This document shows, one piece after another, positions 1-9,529 of a DNA stretch of 64,000 nt; position 1 is the first letter of the stretch; each line of letters starts with the position of its first letter. The position numbers and the translations under genes were made by a program. The stretch covers positions 248,001-312,000 of the forward strand of contig DATGZN010000093.1 of assembly GCA_035297145.1 (NCBI GenBank), written 5' to 3'. A model generated the notes under the pieces. It saw only the letters and a program-made list of their open reading frames with translations, searched no databases and had not been told where the DNA came from. The DNA is from QHXW01 sp035297145. Its GTDB lineage: Bacteria; Acidobacteriota; Terriglobia; Bryobacterales; Bryobacteraceae.

Positions 1-409
1 CGGCGAGGATCTTGGGATCTCGAAGCTGCTCTTCGGTTAACATGCGGCCATCGAACCACTGCAGCAGACGGTCAAGGTGCGGGTAACGCAACGCCGTGAG
101 ATGGAATTCCTCGACGTATTTCCAGTACAAGTCGTATCCGGGTTTGGTGAAATGCTGGGCGCCGCCGTCGGCGTAAAGACCGTCCGCCAAGCCTTCGCGG
201 ATGGTGCGCACGTGGCCACCGGTCTTGTCGGAAGCTTCGAGGACGGTGACATCGTGGCCTCGCTGCGTGAGTTCGTAGGCACAACACAGCCCGGCAAGTC
301 CCGCTCCCCCGACGATCACTCGCTTCGGCGTGGCCGCCTGGTCCCGCGCACCGGAATAGGTGACATCTACAAGGAGTGTGGCAAGCTTCAAGGCATCTCG
401 ACGGCGCAT
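1..409 (-). CDS. FAD-dependent amine oxidase-like protein, Tat-exported (3' end outside window)
   Basis: Partial gene; only the first 136 or so residues are inside the window. A twin-arginine-like signal (MRRRDALKLATLL) opens the protein. It is followed at residues about 31-60 by a Rossmann dinucleotide-binding motif (VIVGGAGLAGL, ending in VLEA), then a ..DKTGGHVRT.. segment typical of the amine oxidase/NAD(P)-binding FAD family, where the second glycine-rich stretch contacts FAD. An upstream ATG at 427 (MLKYPP...) is possible, but starting at 409 puts the twin arginines at the extreme N-terminus. It is divergent from the phospholipase C gene, which also carries a Tat signal. The substrate cannot be told from this fragment. 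Confidence 0.75.
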   Translation of the reverse strand, partial: MRRRDALKLATLLVDVTYSGARDQAATPKRVIVGGAGLAGLCCAYELTQRGHDVTVLEASDKTGGHVRTIREGLADGLYADGGAQHFTKPGYDLYWKYVEEFHLTALRYPHLDRLLQWFDGRMLTEEQLRDPKILA

Positions 410-502
410 CGGCGGGTATTTTAGCATTTCCGGATTTGGCGGCATCGGCGGGAGGCGGCCATTGTTGCGGAACTGTAACGTGCATTTGTGATAATCGCGG
501 AG

Positions 503-3028
503 ATGAGTACGCGCCGGGACTTCTTCCGCCAAGCCGCCACCTTTGCGGGCGGTGCCAAAACCTTGGGCACACTTCTGGCATCGCTTCAACGAGCGTCGGC
601 GATCGATCCGCCGGCTGGCAGCTCGTTTCTTGATGCCGAGCACGTGGTGATCCTGATGCAAGAGAACCGCTCGTTCGATCACGCGTTTGGGACGCTGCAC
701 GGTGTTCGCGGGTTCAACGATCCTCGAGCGGTGACACTTCCGGACCAGAAGCCGGTATGGCTACAGTCGAATGCAGCGGGAGAGACGTATGCGCCCTTCC
801 GTCTGGATCTCAAGGACACGAAAGCGACATGGCTGGGATCCCTTCCACATTCCTGGCGGGACCAGACCGACGCCCGCAATCACGGAAACCACGATGGCTG
901 GTTGGAGGCGAAGGCGTCGGATCGTGAGGATTGCGCGGGCATGCCGCTCACGATGGGTTACTACGATCGCGAAGACCTCCCGTTCTACTACGCCTTGGCC
1001 GACGTGTTCACGATTTGCGATCAACATTTCTGTTCGAGTCTGACGGCAACCACCCCGAACCGGCTACACCTGTGGACGGGGACGATCCGCGAGAAACCGG
1101 ATGCGGCTTTCACGCCAAACGTGCGGAATTCCGATGTCGACTATGGAGCCTCGGCGAATTGGAAGACTTTCCCGGAGCGTCTGGAGGAGGCCGGTATTTC
1201 CTGGCGCATTTATCAGAATGAACTGAGCGCGCCGTCCGGGTTGGAAGGCGAGCACGACGCGTGGCTTGCGAACTTTGGGGACAATCCGCTGGAGTGGTTC
1301 GAGCAATATCACATCGCATTCCGGAAGACGCACGCGGAGCATATGGAGCGGATGGCGGCCGCGCTGCCCTCGGAAATTCAGAAGCTGCGGGCGCAGGGCG
1401 GCCAGGAAAAGAAGATAGCTGCGGCCGAGCGATTTCTCCAATATGTGAAGTCGGAACGCGCGCAGTGTACGCCGGAGGCCCGCACACGGCTTTCGGCGCG
1501 GGACTGGAGTCTTCATGAGAAGGCGTTCACGACGAACGAGGAGGATCCCGCGTACCGACAATTGTCGACCCTGAAATATCGTGACGGCGCCGCCGATCGT
1601 GAAATGGCCATCCCGAAAAGCGATCCGCTCTACCGGTTCCGTAGAGATGTCGATAGCGGCAAGCTGCCGTGTGTCTCGTGGTTGGTGGCGCCGGAGCGGT
1701 TCTCGGATCATCCCAGCTCGCCGTGGTATGGCGCCTGGTACGTAGCCGAGACGTTGAACATCCTGACGAAGAATCCGGCAGTGTGGAGTAAAACGATTTT
1801 CATTCTTACTTACGACGAGAACGACGGGTACTTCGACCATGTTCCGCCGTTCGTGGCGCCGGAGCCAGGGAATCCGGAGTCGGGGAAGACGTCGGCCGGA
1901 ATCGATGCGAGCCTGGAGTATCTGCCGCTCGAGCAAGATCTGAAGCGGAATCCGGCGCATGACGCGCGCGGTGGTCCGGTGGGGTTGGGTTATCGGGTGC
2001 CGCTCGTTATCGCGTCGCCATGGAGTCGTGGCGGATACGTGTGTTCGCAAGTGTTCGACCATACCTCAGTACTTCAGTTGCTGGAGCGCGTGTTGAGTCA
2101 TCGGTCAGGGACACAGATTCGGGAGACCAACATTACGGCGTGGCGGCGCACGGTGTGCGGCGATCTGACGTCGGCCTTTCGTCCTTTCCAGGGCGGGGAA
2201 GCGGCAGTGGCGTTTCCTTCGCGAGATTCCTTTTTCGAACAGGTGCACAAGGCGCAGTTTACGCGCATGCCGGCGGGATACCGGAAACTGAATGCTGACG
2301 ACGTGGCGCAGATTGGGGAAGGCCGATCTCAGATTGCGTGGATGCCGCAGCAGGAGCCGGGCGTGCGGCCGTCGGCGGCGCTTCCGTACGAGCTTGCGGT
2401 GAGCGGCGAGATCAGCGCGGACGGCAAGCGGTTCGAGATGGTGCTCCTGGCTGGAAATGCGGTGTTCGGGAAGGCCGCGGCGGGAGCTCCGTTTCACGTG
2501 TACACACCGGGAAAGTTTCGTGGCCAGGTGAAATTGCGCACGCGGGCTTATGCGGTGGCCGCGGGTGAACGCTTGACGGATTCGTGGGAGCTGGATGGAT
2601 TCGAGAAACAGGCCTACCATTTGCGCGTTTGCGGGCCGAACGGGTTTCTGCGCGAGTTTGGCGGCGATAAGGAAGATCCGCGCGTGGAGATCCAGTTTGA
2701 GTATGCTCGGGCGAAGAACGGCCTCACCGGAGGCGTCGAGCTTCGTTTTATCAGCCGCGCGGCGCGCGCTTTGACGCTGGAGGTCAAAGACCACGGTTAC
2801 AAGAATGGCGATCATACGATGGTGGTCGAGCCGGGAGGCGAACGCAGGCTCGTGATGGCCCTCGCGCAGAGCCATCATTGGTACGACTTCAGCTTGACGA
2901 TCGTCGGCGCGGATCGGTTTCTGCGGCGTTTCGCCGGGCGTGTGGAAACCGGGGAGAGCGGGTTCAGCGACCCGGTGATGGGGCGGTTGAGGTGTAGCGA
3001 ATCAGGTCGCGCGGTGATTCTGCGTTGA
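503..3028 (+). CDS. Phosphocholine-type phospholipase C, Tat-exported
   Basis: An 841-residue secreted phosphoesterase that hydrolyses phospholipid head groups outside the cytoplasm. Residues 3-10 (TRRDFFRQ) form a twin-arginine signal. Residues 54-60 (ENRSFDH) are the family metal/active-site signature, followed by a GTLHGVRGFNDP segment characteristic of phosphocholine-specific phospholipase C. A second signature, YDENDGYFDH, lies near residue 437. The last 220 or so residues look like the two small beta domains (DUF756) at the C-terminus of this family. Total length fits non-hemolytic/hemolytic PLCs. A GTG at 488 is in frame upstream, but 503 places the twin-arginine motif at the N-terminus. 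Head-group preference is inferred from family resemblance. No partner chaperone gene (plcR-like) is adjacent. Confidence 0.88.
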   Translation: MSTRRDFFRQAATFAGGAKTLGTLLASLQRASAIDPPAGSSFLDAEHVVILMQENRSFDHAFGTLHGVRGFNDPRAVTLPDQKPVWLQSNAAGETYAPFRLDLKDTKATWLGSLPHSWRDQTDARNHGNHDGWLEAKASDREDCAGMPLTMGYYDREDLPFYYALADVFTICDQHFCSSLTATTPNRLHLWTGTIREKPDAAFTPNVRNSDVDYGASANWKTFPERLEEAGISWRIYQNELSAPSGLEGEHDAWLANFGDNPLEWFEQYHIAFRKTHAEHMERMAAALPSEIQKLRAQGGQEKKIAAAERFLQYVKSERAQCTPEARTRLSARDWSLHEKAFTTNEEDPAYRQLSTLKYRDGAADREMAIPKSDPLYRFRRDVDSGKLPCVSWLVAPERFSDHPSSPWYGAWYVAETLNILTKNPAVWSKTIFILTYDENDGYFDHVPPFVAPEPGNPESGKTSAGIDASLEYLPLEQDLKRNPAHDARGGPVGLGYRVPLVIASPWSRGGYVCSQVFDHTSVLQLLERVLSHRSGTQIRETNITAWRRTVCGDLTSAFRPFQGGEAAVAFPSRDSFFEQVHKAQFTRMPAGYRKLNADDVAQIGEGRSQIAWMPQQEPGVRPSAALPYELAVSGEISADGKRFEMVLLAGNAVFGKAAAGAPFHVYTPGKFRGQVKLRTRAYAVAAGERLTDSWELDGFEKQAYHLRVCGPNGFLREFGGDKEDPRVEIQFEYARAKNGLTGGVELRFISRAARALTLEVKDHGYKNGDHTMVVEPGGERRLVMALAQSHHWYDFSLTIVGADRFLRRFAGRVETGESGFSDPVMGRLRCSESGRAVILR

Positions 3029-3110
3029 TCGATGGTACGAATGGCGATCCACGGAATAGCGAAGGGCCACGCGTAGTGTGCGGGGACCTGCGGCAGTTCG
3101 GGGTCGTCAG

Positions 3111-3159
3111 GTTTGCGAAGAGCCGCGGGTGTCCCGCAAACGACGCGGTACCCCCGCGC
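3111..3159. repeat. Pair of short hairpins upstream of DUF1080 gene
   Basis: In the 192-nt gap between the phospholipase and DUF1080 genes, GTTTGCG (3111-3117) faces CGCAAAC (3135-3141) across 17 nt, and just downstream CGCGG/CCGCG arms enclose a short loop around TACCC. There is no T-run, so this is not a classical terminator. It could be a palindromic dispersed repeat or a weak mRNA structure. Nothing else is recognised in this gap except a TGTAATAG -10-like box just before the next start. Confidence 0.3.
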
Positions 3160-3220
3160 TACAGGAATGCGGCAATGTCGCCACCTATCGGACCCTCCCT
3201 TTCTGTAATAGACTGCTGAC

Positions 3221-4126
3221 ATGAAGAAACTTGTGATCGGGCTGGCAATGGCCAGCGTCGGTTTGACTGTTTTCGCCCAGCAGGGCAATCCATTTTTGGG
3301 CAGGTGGGATTTCAACATGCCGGGCGGCAATCGCGCCAGTTGGATCGGCGTGAGCGAAAAGGACGGCAAGCTGGAAGTTTGGTACCAGCCTACCGGAGGC
3401 AACGTTTTCGAAGTGAAGAATTTCAAGATCACCGGGTCGCACCTGAGCCTGGCGATCTCGTCCACGATGTCGTGGGAGCTGGATGCAGCGGGCGACAAGC
3501 TGACGGGGTTTCAGAAACGGGGTGACAGCAGCAAAACTCCCCTGACAGGTGTGCGGTCGCCGGAGCTCAAGCGCAGCGCCCCGAAGGCGTGGAGCAATCC
3601 CGAGCCGCTCTTCAATGGCAAGGATCTCACGGGATGGGAGCCGATCGGCGATACGGCCCACAGCCACTGGACGGTGCAGGACGGCTTGCTCATGAACACG
3701 GCGCATGGAGCGAATCTGAAAACCACGGGCAAGTTCGAAGATTTCAAGGTGCACTACGAGGTGAATTGCCCGGACGGGGGCAATAGCGGGTTCTATCTGC
3801 GCGGCCGGTACGAAGTCCAGATTGAGTATGAGCCCTTGAGCGAGAATCCGCCCGAGCGGCGAATCGGATCGGTGTATGGACGGATCGCACCGCAGCCTGA
3901 ACTGCCGCGCGCGCCGGGCCAGTGGGAGACGTTCGATGTGACGCTGGTGGGCCGTATCGTAACCGAGGTGCACAACGGCATCACGGTGATTGATCACAAA
4001 GAAATCGAGGGGATCACGGGCGGCGCTATCGACGCCAACGAAGGCGAACCCGGTCCGTTCTACATTCAAGGCGATCACACGGGTGGGTTGAAATTCCGGA
4101 ATGTTACGGTTTCGGTGCCAAAGTAG
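3221..4126 (+). CDS. Secreted DUF1080 (3-keto-disaccharide hydrolase-like) protein
   Basis: A 301-residue exported protein. Residues 1-20 form a Sec signal (MKKLVIGLAMASVGLTVFAQ). The N-terminal 100 residues are a small beta domain (GRWDF...W.GV..KDGKLEVWY). Residues about 125-300 are the DUF1080/3-keto-disaccharide hydrolase jelly roll, with its hallmark opening LFNGKDLTGWE and the NSGFYLRGRYEVQIEYE segment. The family acts on plant-type sugars or carbohydrate derivatives in the periplasm or outside, and is abundant in Acidobacteriota and Planctomycetota. It stands alone between the phospholipase and YVTN genes with its own intergenic spaces. The precise substrate is unknown. Confidence 0.85.
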   Translation: MKKLVIGLAMASVGLTVFAQQGNPFLGRWDFNMPGGNRASWIGVSEKDGKLEVWYQPTGGNVFEVKNFKITGSHLSLAISSTMSWELDAAGDKLTGFQKRGDSSKTPLTGVRSPELKRSAPKAWSNPEPLFNGKDLTGWEPIGDTAHSHWTVQDGLLMNTAHGANLKTTGKFEDFKVHYEVNCPDGGNSGFYLRGRYEVQIEYEPLSENPPERRIGSVYGRIAPQPELPRAPGQWETFDVTLVGRIVTEVHNGITVIDHKEIEGITGGAIDANEGEPGPFYIQGDHTGGLKFRNVTVSVPK

Positions 4127-4151
4127 TAGCGTTGACCAAAAAATACTGCTT

Positions 4152-4178
4152 CAACGCCGAGACGCAGAGACGCCGAGA
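4152..4178. repeat. Short dispersed GC-rich repeat (CGCCGAGACGCAGAGACG type)
   Basis: The 27-nt stretch is built of the iterated units CGCCGAGACGCAGAGACG and CGCCGAGA. A shortened version of the same motif (CAACGCCGAGG-CGCCGAGA, read on the minus strand) is seen at 62391-62406. Both copies lie in intergenic DNA. No function can be assigned; this kind of unit behaves as a dispersed intergenic repeat. Confidence 0.4.
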
Positions 4179-4198
4179 ACGGCTAAGAGAAGGCGCTG

Positions 4199-4204
4199 TA
4201 TAAT
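4199..4204 (+). promoter_or_regulatory. Candidate -10 box (TATAAT) for YVTN gene
   Basis: A perfect TATAAT hexamer sits 37 nt before the ATG at 4242. No good -35 hexamer is seen at 17 nt, so this is only a candidate. A GGAGG ribosome-binding site (4231-4235) precedes the start codon with good spacing. Confidence 0.35.
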
Positions 4205-4241
4205 CGACGAACAGAATTCATCGAGGATTGTGGAGGTGTCA

Positions 4242-5249
4242 ATGTTTCGTAATAGAGGCAGATGGGGGGTCGTGCTAGCGTTAGCAGTGATGCCGTCTTT
4301 TTCTACGTCGCATTCGTCGAAGGCCGTGCTGATTGTCGCCAACAAAGGCGAGCACACCATGGGAATCATCGACCCGGAGACCGGACGCCAAGTCGCGACG
4401 ATCGCCGAGGGTGGTGTGACAGGGCACGAATTGATCGCTTCGCCCGATGGAAAAACTGCTTATGTGCCGATCTACGGAAACTCGGGCGTGGGCAAGCCCG
4501 GCACCGACGGCTCCAACATGGTGGTCATCGATATTGCGTCGCGGAGGGTGACTGGCAATCTCGATTTCGGCAAGGGCGTCAGGCCGCACTGCCCGTTGTT
4601 TGGGCCGAAGAACGGGCTGCTCTACGTGACCACCGAACTTAACCAGACGATTTCTATAATCGACCCGAAATCGCTCAAGATCATTGGCTCGGTTCCCACT
4701 GGAGAGCCCGAATCACACATGCTCATCATTTCGCATGATGGCAAGCGCGGCTACACGGCGAACGTCGGCCCCGGAACTGTTTCCGTCCTCGATCTCGACG
4801 CGAAGAGGACGATCGCGATCATCCCGGTTTCAAAGATTACGCAGCGCATCGCAATCTCGAACGACGATCGATGGGTCTTCACCGCCGACCAGACCAGTCC
4901 GCGGCTCGCCGTAATTGATACAGCCAACAACACAGTGAAACAGTGGGTGGATCTGCCGGGCTCAGCGTATGGAACAGCACCCACCCGCGACGGCCGTTGG
5001 CTGGTGGCCGCGATTCAGAAAACCAACCAGGTGGCTGTGGTGGATCTCCAGACGATGAAAGTCGCGCATGTGATCGACGTCCCGAAGATTCCGCAGGAAG
5101 TGCTGGTCCGCCCGGACAACAAGGTGGCGTATGTATCCTGCGATGTCAGTGGGCAGGTGGCCGAGATCAGCCTGACCGATTGGAAAGTGAATCGCTTGAT
5201 CGAGGCGGGAAAGAGCGTGGACGGTCTGGCCTGGGCGGCGCCGGAGTAG
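4242..5249 (+). CDS. YVTN-family beta-propeller protein
   Basis: A 335-residue exported protein with a short hydrophobic leader (RGRWGVVLALAVMPSF). The rest is a run of about seven 40-residue blades with the family pattern: VVIDI...VTGNLDFG, ISIIDPKSLKIIGSVPTG, VSVLDLDAKRTIAIIPV, LAVIDTANNTVKQWV, VAVVDLQTMKVAHVI and so on. This is the YncE/YVTN propeller, a secreted scaffold whose ligand is usually unknown. The start at 4242 is chosen over upstream in-frame codons because a GGAGG motif precedes it and the leader follows directly. It is convergent with the metal-efflux operon, whose last gene ends 15 nt away. Confidence 0.85.
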   Translation: MFRNRGRWGVVLALAVMPSFSTSHSSKAVLIVANKGEHTMGIIDPETGRQVATIAEGGVTGHELIASPDGKTAYVPIYGNSGVGKPGTDGSNMVVIDIASRRVTGNLDFGKGVRPHCPLFGPKNGLLYVTTELNQTISIIDPKSLKIIGSVPTGEPESHMLIISHDGKRGYTANVGPGTVSVLDLDAKRTIAIIPVSKITQRIAISNDDRWVFTADQTSPRLAVIDTANNTVKQWVDLPGSAYGTAPTRDGRWLVAAIQKTNQVAVVDLQTMKVAHVIDVPKIPQEVLVRPDNKVAYVSCDVSGQVAEISLTDWKVNRLIEAGKSVDGLAWAAPE

Positions 5250-5264
5250 CGAGCTCTGGTGGTT

Positions 5265-8200
5265 CTAAACCTGCAAAATATCGCCCTCCCTTGCGACCAT
5301 TTTGTAAAGAACAGGACTCACCACTCGGCCCAGAAACAGCCGCGAAATGAGGCCAGCGACAATTACGATGGCAAAGGGCCTCTGAGTATCTGAGCCGATG
5401 CCATGGGAGAGGGCCGCGGGCAGCAGGCCCAGGCACGCCACAAGCGCGGTCATCATGATGGGGCGCAAGCGGACCACGGATGCCTCATATGTGGCGTTCT
5501 GGATGTCGTGACCGCCCAAACGTAGCTTGTTGATGTAGGAGACATCGATCACGGCTGTTTCCACCGATACGCCCATCAAAACGAGCAGGCCGAGAACGGA
5601 AGACACGCTAAACGGCGTACCGGTCAGCTTGAGAGCGATCAGAGCTCCAACGGGTTCCGTCAATATTACACTCAGCAGAACGATGAGCGGGAACTTAAAG
5701 TTACCGTAGAGCGCGAACAGAATCAGCAGGATCAGCATTACGGTGATGGGGCCAATTACGTTCAATTGACTTTCGGCGGTGAGGAACTCGCTGTATTCAC
5801 CACCCCACTCCATCCGATAGCCCTGAGGCAGAGTCACGGCCTTTCGGACGGCTCTTTGACCATCGCCTACAGCGCGCGCCAGATCGCGGCCGACGATGCT
5901 GTATTGAATGCCGATATAGCGCGAATTATTTTCGCGATAGATGAACGAAGCGCCGTTGCCCTGACTGATAGTGGCCAATTGGCTGAGTGGAATTTGTTGC
6001 GCACCGGGGGTCGCGACCAGGAGATTGGAGATTTGCGCCTCACTTTCGCGGAATTCAGGCTTCATACGAACGACTAAGTCAAACAGCTTTTCACCCTGAA
6101 TTACCTGCGTGGCAGCCTGGCCGCCCACCCCTGCCTGGACTACAGCCTCCACGTCGGCAACGTTGATTCCGTAGCGGGCGATCTTTTCACGATCCACATC
6201 CACCAGGAGGCTGGGCTGACCGAGTTCGCGGACTACTGTTAACTCCGCAAACCCAGGAACGTGCTGAAGAGTCTCTTTGACTTTTAGTGCCGCATCCTGG
6301 AGAGCGTTCAGATCGGGGCCATAGACCTTGACTGCCAACGCGCTCTTAAGTCCCGTCAGGGCCTCGTCGACCGCGTCCTCGGCCGGCTGAGTGAAGTTGA
6401 AGATAATGCCGGGATAAGCCTCTAGTTTGTGGCGAATCGACTCAGTCAGCTGGTCCTTGGTATGAATGGCACCGTTCCAGGTTGAGTCTTTATACGGTTT
6501 CAAGCCGACATAGAACTCGACATTGAAGAAGCCCGTAGGGTCAGTGCCGTCGTCGGGCCGGCCAAGCTCGGAACCGACTACGGTGACCTGTGGGTATGAC
6601 ATCAGGACCTGGCGAATCTGCGGACTGATTCTGCTGGCCTCCTCGAAGGAAATTGTATAAGGCATGGTGGCGCGTACCCAGAGTGCGCCTTCATCGAGAT
6701 GCGGCATGAACTCGCCACCGATGAAAGGAACCAGAAGGAGTGTGGCTCCAAAAACCACCGTTGCCAGGACCATGGTGGTCCAAGGATGATTGAGACACCA
6801 GGCAAGCTCCGCACCGTACTCGCGTTTGAGCCATTCGTAGATGCGGTTGGTCTTCTCATGGACTCCCTTCCTGAAGGCGTACGAAGCAAGAACCGGAACG
6901 AGAGTCAAAGTAAGTATCAATGCGCCAATCAGGGCGAAGGACATCGTATCGGCCATGGGGTGAAAGAGCAAGCCGGACGGGCCTTGGAGTACGTAAATCG
7001 GTAAATAGCCCGCGATGATGACGGCGACCGAATAAAAGATGGGCCGGTCCACATCCTTGGCAGCGGCGACAATAACCTCAGTCAGGTTGTAACTTTGCCC
7101 GCGGCGGGAGTCTAACTCGCGATAAATATTTTCTACCATCACGACGGTGCCGTCGATGATGATGCCGAAATCGATTGCGCCGATGGAGAGCAGGTTGGCA
7201 GGAATGTTGCGGGCATGCAGGATGATGAACGCGAACAGCAGAGCCAGCGGAATCGTAAGCGCGGTAATGATGGCGGCTCGCGCACTCGCGAGGAAAAAGA
7301 CCAGCACTATCAGAACCAGGATCATTCCGCGGAGCAGATTATCCTCGACTGTGTCTACGGTCAGCTTGACCAAGTCACTGCGATCGTAATAAGGACGAAT
7401 CTTGACATCCGGCGGCAACTGCCGGTTCAGTTCCTCGGTTTTTGCTTCGACACCTTTCAGGACGTTTTGGGTCTGCTCGCCGCGGCGCATCAGAATGACG
7501 CCTTCGACAGCGTCATGGTTGTTCCCGTTTCGGTCCTGGAAGCCGAACTCGCCCAGTCGCGGTGCGTGGCCAATCACCACGTCACTCACGTCTTTCACAC
7601 GCACTGGTGCGCCGTTCTGGCTCGCTAATACGACCTGTTCGATATCTTTGCGGTCGCGCAACAGGCCGATCCCACGTACGTAGTAGAACTGGCCGCCTTT
7701 GGAATAGAACCCGCCACCCGCATTGCCGTTGTTGGCCGAAAGCGACTGAATCACGCCCGGCACGGTGAGATGAAACCCATAGAGGCGCGCGGGATCGAGC
7801 AGCACTTGATATTGCATCACGGTGCCGCCAAAGCCGGAATCGTCCGCCACGCCGGGTACGGATTTGTAGCCGCGCTCGAGCACCCAGTCTTCGATGGTCT
7901 TTAAGTCTTGCGGTGAGCGGTCGGGGCTCTCAATAACGTAGCGGTAGACGAGCCCGCTGGGACTGAAAAGAGGTGAGAGCGAGGGGGTGACACCAGTGGG
8001 GACAGCGGCCTGGGCCAGCCGCTCAAAGACCACCTGGCGGGCAAAATAGTTATCTGTATCGTCCTGGAAGGTGAGGATGACATCCGAGAGGCCATAAAGT
8101 GAAATGGACCGCATGAAAGTTAGTTGCGGCACGCCGTTCATTTCGACTTCGATCGGCAGAGTGACCAAGCGTTCAATTTCCTCTGCGGCGTGTCCGTCCC

Positions 8201-8357
8201 ACTGTGTAATGATCTCCACCATCGGCGGTGAGAGGTCGGGGTAGGCATCGACCGGCATGCGGCTGAACGACGCGACGCCGACAACCACGATCAGCGCGGT
8301 CAACATCAGCACGAGGAAGGGCTGTTTCAACGCGAAATAAACGATCCGGTGGATCAT
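5265..8357 (-). CDS. czcA: Heavy-metal RND efflux pump, inner-membrane transporter (CzcA/CusA family)
   Basis: A 1030-residue proton-driven antiporter that exports metal cations from periplasm and cytoplasm through a tripartite channel. It opens with the canonical first transmembrane segment and the CzcA-type MPVDAYPDLSPP segment. Near residue 395 it carries DFGIIIDGTVVMVEN in transmembrane helix 4, the heavy-metal-efflux signature. The acidic residues there and the absence of a Cus-type Met pattern point to divalent cations (Zn/Co/Cd/Ni) rather than Cu/Ag. It is third in a minus-strand operon: outer-membrane channel (9526-10794), adaptor (8363-9529), then this gene after 5 nt. Metal specificity is an inference from the helix-4 motif class. 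Confidence 0.92.
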   Translation of the reverse strand: MIHRIVYFALKQPFLVLMLTALIVVVGVASFSRMPVDAYPDLSPPMVEIITQWDGHAAEEIERLVTLPIEVEMNGVPQLTFMRSISLYGLSDVILTFQDDTDNYFARQVVFERLAQAAVPTGVTPSLSPLFSPSGLVYRYVIESPDRSPQDLKTIEDWVLERGYKSVPGVADDSGFGGTVMQYQVLLDPARLYGFHLTVPGVIQSLSANNGNAGGGFYSKGGQFYYVRGIGLLRDRKDIEQVVLASQNGAPVRVKDVSDVVIGHAPRLGEFGFQDRNGNNHDAVEGVILMRRGEQTQNVLKGVEAKTEELNRQLPPDVKIRPYYDRSDLVKLTVDTVEDNLLRGMILVLIVLVFFLASARAAIITALTIPLALLFAFIILHARNIPANLLSIGAIDFGIIIDGTVVMVENIYRELDSRRGQSYNLTEVIVAAAKDVDRPIFYSVAVIIAGYLPIYVLQGPSGLLFHPMADTMSFALIGALILTLTLVPVLASYAFRKGVHEKTNRIYEWLKREYGAELAWCLNHPWTTMVLATVVFGATLLLVPFIGGEFMPHLDEGALWVRATMPYTISFEEASRISPQIRQVLMSYPQVTVVGSELGRPDDGTDPTGFFNVEFYVGLKPYKDSTWNGAIHTKDQLTESIRHKLEAYPGIIFNFTQPAEDAVDEALTGLKSALAVKVYGPDLNALQDAALKVKETLQHVPGFAELTVVRELGQPSLLVDVDREKIARYGINVADVEAVVQAGVGGQAATQVIQGEKLFDLVVRMKPEFRESEAQISNLLVATPGAQQIPLSQLATISQGNGASFIYRENNSRYIGIQYSIVGRDLARAVGDGQRAVRKAVTLPQGYRMEWGGEYSEFLTAESQLNVIGPITVMLILLILFALYGNFKFPLIVLLSVILTEPVGALIALKLTGTPFSVSSVLGLLVLMGVSVETAVIDVSYINKLRLGGHDIQNATYEASVVRLRPIMMTALVACLGLLPAALSHGIGSDTQRPFAIVIVAGLISRLFLGRVVSPVLYKMVAREGDILQV

Positions 8358-8362
8358 GATAA

Positions 8363-9529
8363 CTATCGCTGGAACGAATTTGCGAACTGTAAGAACAAAC
8401 TGCCATCTGCCGCGACGTTTTCGCCTTGCCGCGCGCCACTCAGGAGTTGGGTCCTGCCGCCCTGGCTCTCACCCACGGAAACCAGGCGCTGACTGAACTG
8501 ATTAGGCTTGGCAGGGTCTGCGACGACATAGACGAAGGGCTCGTTCTCCGCTGTTCTCAGCAAAGCGGCGTCCGGCACAGTCAAAGCATTTTCGATTGCG
8601 CCTGCCTGCACGATGGCGGTCACATACATGTCCTTCTTTAGCTTTCCGCCTGGGTTGTCGGTCACGATGCGCACCTGGAGGGTGCGAGAGGTGGCGTCCA
8701 GTGCCGGGGAGATAAATGAGATCTTCCCGTGAAATCGGGTCGCATAGGCGTCGGTTTGGATCTCCACTGCATCGCCCATGTGCACGGAGCCCAGATCGTG
8801 CTCATAAACATTGGCCAACACCCATACGGTGTTCATGTTGGAAATTGTGAACACCTGCGTAGCGCCAGCTTGGAGCACTTGCCCGGGTGACGCGAGTCGC
8901 TCCACCACCACGCCGGCAATGGGCGCGAAAACGGCGATTTCGGGCGAGACAGGCTCCTTCACGACTTTCTCAGGGTTCAAACCCAGGACTTTCAGCGCCT
9001 GATCGGTCGCGTCCAAATCACCCTGCGCCTGGTCGCGTGCGGATTTGGCTTGCTCCAAATCGGCGAGGGCACGCGCGCCACGCGCGTAGAGCTCATCGGC
9101 GCGCGAATAGGTCTTCAAAGCCAACTCGTAAGCGGATCGAGCCTTCACAAAGTTGGTACGCAACTGGGCGTAATCCGGGCTGCTCACATAGAGCATGGGC
9201 TGGCCAACCTTGACTTCCTGCCCAGGCGAAACCAGAATGCGCGCCACCGGGCCGCCGATTTGCGTGATCACGGGTGTTGTTTCAAAACTGTTGTAGGCGA
9301 CTGCGCCGGTCAGCCGAAGGACGCGAGACAACTTGCCTGATTGAACCGGCACCACCTGTACGTGTGCCATCTGATCCTGGGGCACCGTGAAGAGGTGCGC
9401 TTTTGACTCACCGGTCGCGGTTGTACTTGTAACCGACAGAGGCGCGCTGGAGTCGGGACCGCGGCCGCAGCTCGCCAGGAACCACGGGACCAGGCACAAA
9501 GTGGCGGCCAGAAGGGCATTGCGATTCAT
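8363..9529 (-). CDS. czcB: RND efflux periplasmic adaptor lipoprotein (CzcB/CusB family)
   Basis: A 388-residue membrane-fusion protein linking the RND pump to the outer-membrane channel. A lipobox (LASC, lipidated Cys21) closes the signal peptide, so it is an anchored lipoprotein. The middle carries the biotinyl-lipoyl-like halves (GGPVARILVSPGQEVKVGQ and APIAGVVVERLASPGQVLQ) around an alpha-helical hairpin of about residues 120-180, followed by the beta-barrel and membrane-proximal domains. There is no extra CusF-like or zinc-binding N-terminal domain. Its ATG overlaps the TGA of the channel gene (ATGA), so the two are translationally coupled. Confidence 0.9.
   Translation of the reverse strand: MNRNALLAATLCLVPWFLASCGRGPDSSAPLSVTSTTATGESKAHLFTVPQDQMAHVQVVPVQSGKLSRVLRLTGAVAYNSFETTPVITQIGGPVARILVSPGQEVKVGQPMLYVSSPDYAQLRTNFVKARSAYELALKTYSRADELYARGARALADLEQAKSARDQAQGDLDATDQALKVLGLNPEKVVKEPVSPEIAVFAPIAGVVVERLASPGQVLQAGATQVFTISNMNTVWVLANVYEHDLGSVHMGDAVEIQTDAYATRFHGKISFISPALDATSRTLQVRIVTDNPGGKLKKDMYVTAIVQAGAIENALTVPDAALLRTAENEPFVYVVADPAKPNQFSQRLVSVGESQGGRTQLLSGARQGENVAADGSLFLQFANSFQR

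Noticed and set aside
1064..2062. 332-codon open frame on the minus strand
   Set aside because: Antisense to phospholipase C and Arg-rich without domains.
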